The notes below the pieces were generated by a model. It saw nothing but the letters and a program-made list of their open reading frames with translations, made no database searches and was not told where the DNA came from. The translations under genes were made by a program, and so were the position numbers. A stretch of 64,000 nt of DNA from Isoptericola jiangsuensis. Lineage in GTDB: Bacteria > Actinomycetota > Actinomycetes > Actinomycetales > Cellulomonadaceae. The stretch lies in NCBI RefSeq assembly GCF_002563715.1, contig NZ_PDJJ01000001.1, positions 3,286,001 to 3,350,000 on the forward strand. The letters are read 5' to 3'. This document shows positions 1 to 8,129 of this stretch, piece by piece. Each line of letters begins with the position of its first letter. Position 1 is the stretch's first letter.

Positions 1-647
1 ACGGCGGCCGCGCCGAGCGGCGCGGACGTGTAGTCCTCGGCGCCGAGGGTGATGCCGGCCTCCGCGAGGACGTCGCGGACGGTCGACCCGGTGGTGCGCA
101 GCAGGATCACCGACCCGTCCACGGACACGTGCACCTTCTTCACCGTGGACACGCGCAACGGCTCGCGCCCGAGGGGCTCGCTGCGGGACGCGGCGCTCGT
201 GACCGCGCCGTCGGCGCGGGGGCCCAGCGCCGCGAGGAGCTCGCCGACGGTGTGCGCCGTCGTGGCGAGCGTGACGACCTCCCCGTCGATCTCCAGGGTG
301 ACGTCGCGGCTGGTGCGCACGACGACCTCGCCGTCGCGGGGGGCGCGCTGGTCGAGACCCGGCTGCACGAGGTCGTCGGGGCCGGGGTGGATGCCGTGGA
401 ACGCGAGGACGTCCGCGACGGTCCGGCCGTAGCCGTCGACCTCGCGGACCTTCCCGTCGACGTCGAGCTCGACGCTCGAGTGCGCGTCGACGACCGCGTA
501 GGAGCCGACGGCGACGGACACCAGGACCGTGCCGTGCACCGCGCCGCGGGCGATCTGCGGGAGCGGACCGCGGCTGCCGACGAACGCCAGGGCGTCCCTG
601 CGCCGTACCGGCTGCTTCCGCCGCGCCTTGGACCTCGTCACGGGCAC
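1..647 (-). CDS. rpfB: Resuscitation-promoting factor (RpfB-type), N-terminal part, cut by window edge
   Basis: Reading the minus strand from about 647 gives an unbroken frame to the window edge, so the gene is partial at its 3' end. A basic N-terminus (RSKARRKQ) is followed by one hydrophobic segment (HGTVLVSVAVGSYAVV) that would anchor or export the protein. After it come tandem ubiquitin-like DUF348 repeats, seen as units of the type VELDVDGKVREV...TVADVLAFHGI, VTLEIDGEVV...TVGELLAAL and VHVSVDGSVI...TVRDVLAEAGI. This is the architecture of RpfB, a secreted peptidoglycan-cleaving enzyme that wakes dormant cells; the G5 and transglycosylase-like domains would lie outside the window. The order metG-tatD-rpfB matches other actinobacteria. 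The start is uncertain: GTG codons at 647, 641 and 671 are all in frame and none has a clear ribosome binding site. Confidence 0.85.
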   Translation of the reverse strand, partial: MPVTRSKARRKQPVRRRDALAFVGSRGPLPQIARGAVHGTVLVSVAVGSYAVVDAHSSVELDVDGKVREVDGYGRTVADVLAFHGIHPGPDDLVQPGLDQRAPRDGEVVVRTSRDVTLEIDGEVVTLATTAHTVGELLAALGPRADGAVTSAASRSEPLGREPLRVSTVKKVHVSVDGSVILLRTTGSTVRDVLAEAGITLGAEDYTSAPLGAAA

Positions 648-693
648 CAGACCGTAGCCGACGCGGGGCACCGCTGGGAAGCCTGGCCGGGCG

Positions 694-1704
694 TCACCAC
701 GGGCCGTAGACCTGCTCGGACGTGGCCGACACGGCGGCGCAGACCTCGGCGAGGGGCCGGTCGAGGACCTCGGCGACGGCGTGCACGGTGTGCGCGACGA
801 CGTACGGCGCGTTGGGCCGTCCCCGGTACGGGTGCGGCGGCAGGTAGGGGGCGTCCGTCTCGACCAGCACGAGGTCGAGGGGGACGGCGCGCAGCGCGGC
901 CCGCAGGTGCTCGTTGCGGGGGTAGGTGACCGGGCCCGCGAACGACAGGTACCAGCCGTGCTCGGCGGCGAGCCGCGCCATCTCCTCGTCCCCGGAGTAG
1001 CAGTGGAACACCGTGCGTTCCGGGGCACCGTCGGCGAGGAGCACGTCGATCACCTGCTGGTGGGCGTCCCGGTCGTGGATCTGCAGGGCGAGCCCGAGCT
1101 CCTTGGCGAGCGCGACGTGCGCGCGGAACGCCTCCCGCTGCGCGACCTCGCCGAGCGGTCCCGTGCGGAACAGGTCCATGCCGGTCTCGCCGACGGCACG
1201 GACCCGCGGGTTGTCGCGGGCCACCTGCGCGACCCGGGCGACGGCGTCGTCCAACGACGTCGTGTGGTGCGGCTGCGGGTCCGGCTCCAGCCCGTCCGGG
1301 CCGACCTCGTGGACGCCTGCGTGGAGCACCGCCTCGTTGGGGTGGATCGCGACGGCGCCCAGCAGCCGCGCGAGCCCCCCGCCCGCCGTCGCCGCGGCGT
1401 GCTCGGCGGCGACCCGCAGCAGCGCGTCCGTCCACGCGACCGACGGCAGGTCGCAGCCCACCTGCACCAGCCGGTCCACCCCCGACGCCGCGGCGTGCGC
1501 GAGCTGACCGCCGACCGCGTGCCGCTCCCCCGTCACGGCCGCCAGGCGGTCGTCGAGGTCGTGCGCGGCCAGCGCCGGGTGCTCCCCCACGGCCGCGAGG
1601 TCGAGCACCGGCCCGATCGCGTCGAGGTGGGTGTGGTTGTCGACCACGGGGACGGGCAGCGGCTCCGCCTGCGGCGGGAAGCCGCGCTCACGCTGGCGCG
1701 CCAT
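694..1704 (-). CDS. tatD: TatD family metal-dependent DNase/hydrolase
   Basis: A 336-residue TIM-barrel amidohydrolase-fold protein. Near the N-terminus VVDNHTHLD carries the HxH metal motif. Downstream are GETGMD (metal-bridging Glu), QIHDRDAH, VFHCYSGD and the late ETDAPYLPP motif that ends TatD proteins. The family includes Mg-dependent 3'-5' DNases and D-tyrosyl-tRNA deacylase-like quality-control enzymes; the exact substrate here cannot be read from sequence. The protein is longer than E. coli TatD (about 260) because of an insertion around residues 60-150. A good ribosome binding site (GGAAGGAGCGCC) precedes the ATG at 1704. It lies downstream of metG and upstream of rpfB on the same strand, a conserved actinobacterial order. 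Confidence 0.93.
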   Translation of the reverse strand: MARQRERGFPPQAEPLPVPVVDNHTHLDAIGPVLDLAAVGEHPALAAHDLDDRLAAVTGERHAVGGQLAHAAASGVDRLVQVGCDLPSVAWTDALLRVAAEHAAATAGGGLARLLGAVAIHPNEAVLHAGVHEVGPDGLEPDPQPHHTTSLDDAVARVAQVARDNPRVRAVGETGMDLFRTGPLGEVAQREAFRAHVALAKELGLALQIHDRDAHQQVIDVLLADGAPERTVFHCYSGDEEMARLAAEHGWYLSFAGPVTYPRNEHLRAALRAVPLDLVLVETDAPYLPPHPYRGRPNAPYVVAHTVHAVAEVLDRPLAEVCAAVSATSEQVYGPW

Positions 1705-1738
1705 GGCGCTCCTTCCGCACGCGCGGGCAGGGACGGGC

Positions 1739-1764
1739 GGCCGGCCCGCCGTCGCGGGCCGGCC
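1739..1764 (-). terminator. GC-rich stem-loop between metG and tatD
   Basis: A perfect 10-bp stem (GGCCGGCCCG / CGGGCCGGCC) with a 6-nt loop fills the short gap after metG. It has no U-tract, as is common in high-GC actinobacteria. Because tatD follows on the same strand, it may only reduce read-through. Confidence 0.5.
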
Positions 1765-1773
1765 GGCGGGGGA

Positions 1774-3570
1774 TCAGGCCTTCTCGCGGAGGCGCTCCAG
1801 CTCCTCGTCGACGATGGACTCGTCGAGCTTGGTGAACACCGGGGACGGCTTGCCGATCTGGGTGCCCGGCACCACCGGCACCGAGGCCCACGCCGGGAAC
1901 GCGTAGGCGCCGTCGTGGCCGCCCGTGATCACCGGGTAGTGGCGCGAGTCGTCGTCGAGGTCGGCGACCTCCTCGATGACCGGCTGCGGCGCGAACTCGC
2001 CCGTGCCGCCGAGGACCTCGTGCACCGACTGCGCGGAGTGCGGCAGGAACGGCGAGAGCAGCGTGTTGCAGTCGCTCACGGCCTGCGTCGTCGTGTGCAG
2101 CACCGTGGCCAGGCGCTCCGGGTCCGCCTTGAGCTTCCACGGCTCGGTCTCCGACACGTACCGGTTGACCTCGCCGACGACGCGCATCGCCTCCGCGATC
2201 GCGGCGCGCTGCCGGTTCGACTCGATGAGGGAACCGATCCGGCCGAACGCCTCGCCCGTCGTGGCCAGCACCGCCTTGTCGACGTCCGCCGTCTCGCCCG
2301 GGGTCGGGACCTGACCGAAGTTCTTGTGCACCATGCTCGCCGTGCGGTTCACCAGGTTGCCCCAGCCCGCGACCAGCTCGTCGTTGGTGCGCCGCAGGAA
2401 GCTCTCCCACGTGAAGTCGACGTCCTGGCTCTCCGGGCCGGCCGCCGCCACGTAGTAGCGGAACGCGTCCGGCTGGTAGCGGGCCAGCATGTCCCGCACG
2501 TAGATGACGACGCCGCGCGAGGACGAGAACTTCTGGCCCTCCACGTTGAGGAACTCGCTCGACACGACCTCCGTGGGGAGCTGCAGCGACCCGTACCGGC
2601 CCGGCTCCCCGCCCTTCGACCCGCCGCCGTCGTAGCCCAGCAGCTCCGCCGGCCAGATCTGCGAGTGGAACGTGATGTTGTCCTTGCCCATGAAGTAGTA
2701 CGACCGGGCGTCGGGGTTCGTCCACCAGTCGCGCCACGCCTCGGGGGTGCCGCGGCGGCGCGCCCACTCGATCGAGCTCGACAGGTAGCCGATGACGGCG
2801 TCGAACCACACGTACAGCCGCTTGGACGGGTTGTCCTCCCAGCCCTCCAGCGGCACCGGGATGCCCCAGTCGATGTCGCGCGTCATCGCACGCGGCCGGA
2901 CGTCGTCCAGCAGGTTGCGGCTGAAGTTCAGCACGTTGGGGCGCCAACCCTGCCGGCCCTCCAGCCACAGCGACAGCGCGTCGACGAACGCCGGCAGGTC
3001 CAGGAAGAAGTGGTTCGACTCGACGAACTTCGGCGTCTCGCCGTTGATGCGGCTGCGCGGGTTCTTCAGGTCGATCGGGTCGAGCTGGTTGCCGCAGTTG
3101 TCGCACTGGTCGCCGCGCGCGCCGTCGTACCCGCAGATCGGGCAGGTGCCCTCGATGAAGCGGTCCGGCAGCGTGCGGCCCGTCGACGGCGAGATCGCGC
3201 CCATCGTCGACTTCTCGACCATGTAGCCGTTCTTGTGCACCGTGCGGAACATCTCCTGCACGACCGCGTAGTGGTTGCGCGTCGTCGTGCGGGTGAACAG
3301 GTCGTAGCTCAGGCCCAGCGACGTCAGGTCCTCGACGATGACCCGGTTGTACCGGTCCGCGAGCTCCTGCGGCGTCACGCCCTCCTGCTCGGCCTGCACG
3401 AGGATCGGCGTGCCGTGCTCGTCCGTGCCCGACACCATCAGCACGTCGTGACCCGCCATCCGCATGTGACGGCTGAAGACGTCGGAGGGAACGCCGAAGC
3501 CGGCGACGTGGCCGATGTGCCGCGGCCCGTTGGCATAGGGCCATGCCACGGCCGAGAGGATGTGGGTCAT
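1774..3570 (-). CDS. metG: Methionyl-tRNA synthetase
   Basis: A 598-residue class I aminoacyl-tRNA synthetase that charges tRNA-Met in the cytoplasm. The ATG at 3570 gives [15 protein letters not shown], with the HIGH motif at residues 18-21. A four-cysteine zinc knuckle ([17 protein letters not shown]) lies near residue 145, and the KMSKS loop appears as KFSSSRG. Length and the missing C-terminal EMAP domain fit the short bacterial form. The frame stays open upstream to about 4308, but the start at 3570 is set by the conserved N-terminus and the catalytic fold beginning there. The upstream region holds a nested dyad element (3632-3694) and the divergent nicotinamidase-like gene. Confidence 0.97.
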   Translation of the reverse strand: MTHILSAVAWPYANGPRHIGHVAGFGVPSDVFSRHMRMAGHDVLMVSGTDEHGTPILVQAEQEGVTPQELADRYNRVIVEDLTSLGLSYDLFTRTTTRNHYAVVQEMFRTVHKNGYMVEKSTMGAISPSTGRTLPDRFIEGTCPICGYDGARGDQCDNCGNQLDPIDLKNPRSRINGETPKFVESNHFFLDLPAFVDALSLWLEGRQGWRPNVLNFSRNLLDDVRPRAMTRDIDWGIPVPLEGWEDNPSKRLYVWFDAVIGYLSSSIEWARRRGTPEAWRDWWTNPDARSYYFMGKDNITFHSQIWPAELLGYDGGGSKGGEPGRYGSLQLPTEVVSSEFLNVEGQKFSSSRGVVIYVRDMLARYQPDAFRYYVAAAGPESQDVDFTWESFLRRTNDELVAGWGNLVNRTASMVHKNFGQVPTPGETADVDKAVLATTGEAFGRIGSLIESNRQRAAIAEAMRVVGEVNRYVSETEPWKLKADPERLATVLHTTTQAVSDCNTLLSPFLPHSAQSVHEVLGGTGEFAPQPVIEEVADLDDDSRHYPVITGGHDGAYAFPAWASVPVVPGTQIGKPSPVFTKLDESIVDEELERLREKA

Positions 3571-3631
3571 GGCCCGAATCCTACTTGCCCCCGCGTCGGG
3601 CCCACCGGGACGTCTCAGCCCTCGCCGCCGA

Positions 3632-3694
3632 GATCGACCCACCCGTGCCGAGATCGACTCACCGTGGGTCGATCTCGGCACGGGCAGGTCGATC
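3632..3694. repeat. Nested dyad repeat built from CCGAGATCGACC (copy A)
   Basis: A 27-bp left arm (3632-3658) pairs with 3668-3694 across a 9-nt centre with two mismatches. The motif GAGATCGACC occurs twice in the left half and as its complement GGTCGATC(TC) twice in the right half, so a short inner dyad sits inside a longer one. It lies between the divergent metG and pncA-like genes, so it is unlikely to be a simple terminator. A second copy of the same design is at 35987-36059. Confidence 0.75.
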
Positions 3695-3729
3695 CGGGCG
3701 GGCCTCCGCGCGGGTGGCAGAGTGGAGGC

Positions 3730-4305
3730 ATGAGCACCCGCGCCCTGATCGTCGTCGACGTCCAGCCCACGTTCTGCGAGGGCGGCGAGCTGCCCGTCGA
3801 CGGCGGGAACCAGGTCGCCGCCGACGTCGCCGCGTACGCCGCCGCGCACCGGGGACGCTACGACCTCGTCGTCACCACGCAGGACTGGCACGTCGACCCC
3901 GGCGAGCACTTCAGCGACAACCCCGACTACGTCGACTCGTGGCCCGTGCACGGCGTCGCCGGGTCCCCGAACGCCGCCCTGCACCCCGCGCTGGCCGACC
4001 TCGCCGCCGACGTCGCCGTCCGCAAGGGCCAGTACGACCACGGCTACTCCGGGTTCGAGGGCGTCACGGACGACGACCGCACCCTGGAGGACGTCCTGCA
4101 CGCCGCCGGCATCGACGCCGTCGACGTCGTCGGCCTCGCCGAGTCCCACTGCGTGCGTCGCACCGCGCTCGACGCCGTCACCGCCGGGTTCGCCACCCGC
4201 GTTCTCACGGACCTCACCGCTCCCGTCTCCCCCGAGCTCGGCGAGCGGGCCCGCACGGAGCTCGCCGCCGCGGGCGTCACCCTCACCCCGTCGACCGCCC
4301 TCTGA
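3730..4305 (+). CDS. pncA: Isochorismatase-family hydrolase, probable nicotinamidase
   Basis: A 191-residue cysteine hydrolase of the isochorismatase superfamily. The family catalytic triad is visible: Asp10 in LIVVDVQ, Lys99 in VRKGQ and Cys141 in ESHCVRRTA. The TTQDWHVD and GEHF segments supply the metal-site Asp and His residues expected of nicotinamidases. The likely reaction is nicotinamide to nicotinate plus ammonia in NAD salvage; other amidases of the family cannot be excluded. The ATG at 3730 follows GGAGGC. The gene is monocistronic, and an array of 20-bp-spaced repeats begins about 20 nt after its stop. Confidence 0.82.
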   Translation: MSTRALIVVDVQPTFCEGGELPVDGGNQVAADVAAYAAAHRGRYDLVVTTQDWHVDPGEHFSDNPDYVDSWPVHGVAGSPNAALHPALADLAADVAVRKGQYDHGYSGFEGVTDDDRTLEDVLHAAGIDAVDVVGLAESHCVRRTALDAVTAGFATRVLTDLTAPVSPELGERARTELAAAGVTLTPSTAL

Positions 4306-4325
4306 CACGACCCGGCACGGGCCCC

Positions 4326-4437
4326 GCGAGTCAGCGCGCCTCCCGGCGAGTCAGCGCACAGCTCCGCGACTCAGCGCACCTCCCAACGAGTCAGCGCACT
4401 CTCCCGCCAGTCGGCACACCTCCACGCGACTCAGCGC
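4326..4437 (+). repeat. 20-bp phased repeat array 1, six copies of GCGASTCAGCGC
   Basis: Copies of a 12-bp motif start at 4326, 4346, 4366, 4386, 4406 and 4426, exactly 20 bp apart. The best copies read GCGAGTCAGCGC or GCGACTCAGCGC; those at 4386 (ACGAGTCAGCGC) and 4406 (GCCAGTCGGCAC) diverge. The 8 bp between motifs are not conserved. The array occupies the space after pncA. The same motif with the same 20-bp period recurs at 37691, 39307, 39467, 39757 and 51267. Confidence 0.9.
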
Positions 4438-4537
4438 TCCGCGCCACCCGGCCGGTCTCCCCGGCCGCCGCCCGTGCCCCGAGGCCCGCCGGACGCTAGC
4501 GTGCGAGAAGCGCGTGACCGACACCGAGGAGGACCCC

Positions 4538-5047
4538 GTGGCACTTCCCCCGCCGCCCGCCGGCTGGAGCCGGCACGTCGTCAAGAGCAGGTTCGGTCTC
4601 GGACGGGACTTCGCCGTCCTGGACCCGACCACGGACGAGCAGCGCTGGTTCGTCGACGGCAAGGTCGGGGTCCGGCCGCGCGCCGACGTGCAGGACGCCG
4701 CCGGGCAGGTCGTCTACCAGGTCACGGGGCGGATGCTCGGCATCCCCAAGCACATGACGATCGCCCGCGCCGACGGCACGGAGGTCGCCTCCCTGCGCGC
4801 CAAGGTGTTCTCCCCGATCAAGGACCGCATGACGATGGAGGTCCCCGGCGGGGAGCCGTGGAACCTCACCGGGTCGTTCATCGAGAAGAACTACGCCGTG
4901 GAGGCGGGTGGACGCCCGATCGTGCAGATCACGCAGAAGTGGGTGACGATCCGCGACGCCTACACGCTGGACGTCGCGGACGGCACCGACGTCGGGCTCG
5001 CGCTCGCGGTGGTGTGGGCGATCGACCGCTGGGTCGAGCGCGACTGA
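4538..5047 (+). CDS. LURP-one-related family protein
   Basis: A 169-residue protein of the LURP-one-related (DUF567) family, which folds as a Tubby-like 12-stranded beta-barrel. Typical features are the repeating strands FAVLDPTTDEQRWFVDGK, VYQVTGRML, MTIARADGTEVASL and the late VRDAYTLDV-like strand (here IRDAYTLDVADGTDVG). Bacterial members have no assigned reaction and may bind membranes or lipids. I chose the GTG at 4538 because GAGGAGGA sits just upstream; an in-frame GTG at 4514 would add eight residues without a better binding site. No signal peptide is seen, so it is probably cytoplasmic. The stop lies 9 bp from the convergent rsmI. Confidence 0.85.
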   Translation: MALPPPPAGWSRHVVKSRFGLGRDFAVLDPTTDEQRWFVDGKVGVRPRADVQDAAGQVVYQVTGRMLGIPKHMTIARADGTEVASLRAKVFSPIKDRMTMEVPGGEPWNLTGSFIEKNYAVEAGGRPIVQITQKWVTIRDAYTLDVADGTDVGLALAVVWAIDRWVERD

Positions 5048-5056
5048 CGACGCCGG

Positions 5057-5920
5057 TCAGCGCCCGGCCAGCGCCGCCGCGTAGAGGTCGCGCTTGCCCA
5101 CGCCCGTCGCCTCGGCGACCTCGGCGACGACCGTCTTGAGGCGCTCGCCACCCTCGACGCGGGCCAGGACCTGCGGGACGAGGTCGTCGAGGCTCGGCGG
5201 CCCGGCCGGCGGGGCGCCGGCCACGACGACGCAGATCTCCCCGCGCAGCGGACGGTCGCCGTCGGCGCGCTCGGCCGCGGTGGCGGCGAGGTCGCCGAGG
5301 GGGCCGCGCAGGACCTCCTCGTAGGTCTTGGTGAGCTCGCGGCAGACGGCGGCGGGCCGGTCCGCGCCGAACGCGTGGGCCATCGCGGCGAGGGTGTCGA
5401 CGACGCGGTGCGGCGCCTCGAAGAACAGCATCGTGCGGGGCTCCGTGGCCAGCGCGCCGAGCCAGCGGGCGCGGTCGCCCGGCTTGCGGGGCACGAACCC
5501 GTCGAACGTGAACCGGTCCGTGGGCAGGCCGGACAGGGCGAGGGCGGTGAGGACGGCGGACGCGCCGGGGGCGGCGGTCACGGGCAGGCCGCGCTCCACG
5601 GCCCGCGCGACGAGCCGGAATCCCGGGTCGGACACGGCAGGCATCCCCGCGTCGGTCACCACGACGACGGTGCCGCCGCCGTCGACCACGTCCAGCAGGT
5701 CGTCGGCACGCTCCCGCTCGTTGTGCTCGTGGTACGACACGACGCGACCCCCGACGGTCACGTCGAGACGCGCAGCGAGGGCGTGGAGACGACGCGTGTC
5801 CTCGGCGGCGACGACGTCGGCCTCGGCGAGGAGCCGCAGGAGACGGGGCGAGGCGTCCTCGACGTTGCCGATGGGGGTGGCGGCCAGCACGACGGACCCG
5901 GACTCCGCAGGACGACTCAT
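5057..5920 (-). CDS. rsmI: 16S rRNA (cytidine-1402-2'-O)-methyltransferase
   Basis: A 287-residue tetrapyrrole-methylase-fold enzyme that methylates the ribose of C1402 in 16S rRNA using SAM. Family signatures are LAATPIGNVED at the N-terminus, AAEDTRR, SYHEHNERERA and VVTDAGMPAVSDPG, followed by PGASAVLTALALSGL and FDGFVPRK. Length matches the family. It is divergent from the O-mannosyltransferase gene with a 38-bp gap, an arrangement seen widely in actinobacteria. Confidence 0.96.
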   Translation of the reverse strand: MSRPAESGSVVLAATPIGNVEDASPRLLRLLAEADVVAAEDTRRLHALAARLDVTVGGRVVSYHEHNERERADDLLDVVDGGGTVVVVTDAGMPAVSDPGFRLVARAVERGLPVTAAPGASAVLTALALSGLPTDRFTFDGFVPRKPGDRARWLGALATEPRTMLFFEAPHRVVDTLAAMAHAFGADRPAAVCRELTKTYEEVLRGPLGDLAATAAERADGDRPLRGEICVVVAGAPPAGPPSLDDLVPQVLARVEGGERLKTVVAEVAEATGVGKRDLYAAALAGR

Positions 5921-5958
5921 GGGGACAACTGTCCCACGGGCACCGACGACCCCCTAGA

Positions 5959-7911
5959 GTGACCGGGGTGAGCGCCCCTGACGACGACGCACCCCCCTCC
6001 GGCGACAGCGCTGCCGGGGGCCCCGGCGACTCCACGCCGACCCGTCAGTACCCGACTCGACGCGAGGTGCACGGCCGCACCGACACCCGCGGGATCCCCG
6101 TCGTGACCGGCGCGATCCGCGCGATCACCGGGGCCACGCCGGCCGTGCGGTCCACCCGGTCCGCGCGGTCGGCGGGTTCGGCGGCGTCCGCGCCGTCGAG
6201 CCCCGCCGTCGGGTCGGCCTCCACCCCGGCCGGCGCGTCCCCGGACCACCCCGCGGCCGCGACGCCATCGGCCGACACCCCCGGCGGCACGACGACCGGC
6301 ACGGCGGCCGTCGTCACGGCGGACCGTGCCGCCCGGCCGTCCGCGCACGCCCTGCTGGTACGCCTCCTCGGCGAGCGCCGCGTCGCGATGGACACCTCCC
6401 GCCGGTCGCAGCTCGTCGGCTGGGTCGGCGTCGTCCTCGTCACGCTGGTCGCGGCCGTCACGCGCCTGTGGCACCTCGGGACGCCCGGCACCCTCGTCTT
6501 CGACGAGACCTACTACGTCAAGGACGCGTTCACGCTCGGCACCACCGGGTTCGAACGGGCCTGGCCCGACGACCCGAACGCCGCGTTCGAGGCCGGCGAC
6601 GTCACCTCCTACCTCGACCAGGCGGCCTACGTCGTCCACCCGCCCGTCGGCAAGTGGATGATCTGGCTCGGCATGGAGCTCGGCGGCGGCGCGACCAACC
6701 CGTTCGCGTGGCGGCTCGCCGGCGCCGTCGTCGGCATCGCCGCCGTGTTCCTGCTCGTGCGGATCGCCCGTCGCCTCTTCGCGAGCTCCGTCATGGGCGT
6801 CCTGGCGGGCTTCCTGCTCGCGATCGACGGGCAGGCGATCGTGCACTCCCGCACCGCGCTCCTCGACCAGTTCCTCATGTTCTGGGTGCTCGTCGCCTTC
6901 GGCTGCCTCGTCATGGACCGGGAACAGGCCCGACGACGGCTCGCGGAACGCGTGTCGGCCATCCTGGACGCCGGTGGCACCGTCGACCGGTACGGGCCAC
7001 GGCTCGGCATGCGCTGGTGGCGCCTCGCCGCCGGCGTGTCCCTCGGCCTGGCCTGCGGCGTCAAGTGGTCCGGCCTGTACTTCGTGGCCGTGTTCGGCCT
7101 GCTCACCGTCCTGTGGGACCTCACCGCCCGCCGCCGCGCGGGCATCGGCCGCTGGGCCGAGGACGGCCTCCTCGTCGACGCCGTCCCCGCGTTCCTCCAG
7201 ATCGTGCCCGTCGCGCTCGTCACCTACGTCGCCACCTGGTGGTCGTGGATCACGACGTCCGGCGGCTACTACCGGGACTGGGCCACGAACAACCCCGACG
7301 CCAGGGCGTGGATCCCGGACTGGCTCGAGAGCCTGTGGTTCTACCACCAGCAGATGTACTCGTTCCACAAGGGCCTCGACGCCGAGCACGCCTACGCCGC
7401 GCACCCCCTCGGCTGGATCGTCCAGTGGCGCCCCACGTCCTTCTACTGGCAGCGCGCCGCCGCCGGGGAGGGCACCTGCCCCACCGACGTCCAGAACGGC
7501 TGCGCCACCGCCGTCACCGCCCTCGGCAACCCCCTGCTGTGGTTCCTCGCCGCCATCGCCATCGTCGTCACCATCGCCCTCGGCATCTGGCTGCGCGACT
7601 GGCGGGCGCTCGCCGTCCTGTCCGGCACCGTCGCCGGCTGGCTCCCCTGGTTCGCGTTCGCCGACCGCACCATCTTCACGTTCTACTCGATCGTGTTCAC
7701 GCCCTGGGTCGTGCTCACCCTCGTCTACCCGATGGTCGTCGCCCTCGAACGCAGCCGTTGGCGCCAGGGCAAGGGCGGTGTCCTCGCGGTCGTCGGCGTG
7801 ATCGTCGCCGCGATCACCCTCGTGTCGGTGGCGTTCTACCCGTTCTGGTCGGCCCTGCAGGTGCCGTACGACTATTGGCACCAGGTGTTCCGCTTCCAGA
7901 ACTGGATCTGA
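5959..7911 (+). CDS. pmt: Polyprenyl-phosphate-mannose protein mannosyltransferase (PMT family, GT39)
   Basis: A 650-residue integral-membrane glycosyltransferase. The first 150 or so residues are predicted disordered, rich in Ala, Ser, Thr and Pro, and precede a cationic stretch and the first membrane helix near residue 155. The first extracellular loop has the catalytic acidic pair in LVFDETYYVKDA, and VHPPVGKW is also typical. Several hydrophobic segments follow, with the loop motif WWSWITTSGGYYRDWA. The enzyme transfers mannose from polyprenyl-phosphate mannose to Ser/Thr of secreted proteins during Sec export. GTG codons at 5959 and 5968 are both possible starts. Confidence 0.93.
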   Translation: MTGVSAPDDDAPPSGDSAAGGPGDSTPTRQYPTRREVHGRTDTRGIPVVTGAIRAITGATPAVRSTRSARSAGSAASAPSSPAVGSASTPAGASPDHPAAATPSADTPGGTTTGTAAVVTADRAARPSAHALLVRLLGERRVAMDTSRRSQLVGWVGVVLVTLVAAVTRLWHLGTPGTLVFDETYYVKDAFTLGTTGFERAWPDDPNAAFEAGDVTSYLDQAAYVVHPPVGKWMIWLGMELGGGATNPFAWRLAGAVVGIAAVFLLVRIARRLFASSVMGVLAGFLLAIDGQAIVHSRTALLDQFLMFWVLVAFGCLVMDREQARRRLAERVSAILDAGGTVDRYGPRLGMRWWRLAAGVSLGLACGVKWSGLYFVAVFGLLTVLWDLTARRRAGIGRWAEDGLLVDAVPAFLQIVPVALVTYVATWWSWITTSGGYYRDWATNNPDARAWIPDWLESLWFYHQQMYSFHKGLDAEHAYAAHPLGWIVQWRPTSFYWQRAAAGEGTCPTDVQNGCATAVTALGNPLLWFLAAIAIVVTIALGIWLRDWRALAVLSGTVAGWLPWFAFADRTIFTFYSIVFTPWVVLTLVYPMVVALERSRWRQGKGGVLAVVGVIVAAITLVSVAFYPFWSALQVPYDYWHQVFRFQNWI

Positions 7912-7974
7912 GCGGGCGGTCCTGCTTCCGTCGGGGCGGCGCCCGTCGCGGGGCCGGCGCGACGGAAGGACGAA

Positions 7975-8073
7975 GCCGGGGACGGGATGACCCGCGCACA
8001 GCCGTCATCCCCGAAGTGGAGGGCCCCCTGGGGCCCGTGAACGCGGCTGTGCGCGGGTCGTCCCGTCCCCGGC
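7975..8073. repeat. Long cruciform element with conserved apical core (copy 1)
   Basis: A 29-bp stem (7975-8003 with 8045-8073), broken only by one T-G wobble, encloses a 41-nt apical region. Positions 8010-8045 are identical over 36 nt to 39682-39717 in a second element whose stem sequence is quite different. The core holds its own hairpin, GGGCCC-CCTG-GGGCCC. The element lies between the convergent pmt and GH20 genes, so it could end transcripts from one or both sides. Stem variability with an unchanged core suggests a structure-based or mobile repeat family. Confidence 0.85.
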
Positions 8074-8084
8074 GACGCGTGAGA

Positions 8085-8124
8085 CGCCGGCGGGGCGCGA
8101 CCCGGAGGCCGCACCCCGCCGGCG
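8085..8124. terminator. Stem-loop after the GH20 gene
   Basis: An 11-bp perfect stem (CGCCGGCGGGG / CCCCGCCGGCG) with an 18-nt loop ends 6 bp from the GH20 stop. It lies between convergent genes and next to the cruciform element at 7975-8073. It is probably a Rho-independent-like terminator without a U-tract. Confidence 0.55.
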
Positions 8125-8129
8125 ACGGG

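Noticed and set aside
781-4305. A 1174-residue plus-strand frame opposite tatD and metG
   Set aside because: It is antisense to two clear enzymes, and only its last 191 residues are real (the nicotinamidase-like gene).
3571-4308. N-terminal extension of MetRS
   Set aside because: The open frame continues upstream but MetRS starts with [15 protein letters not shown] at 3570, and the extension is antisense to the pncA-like gene.
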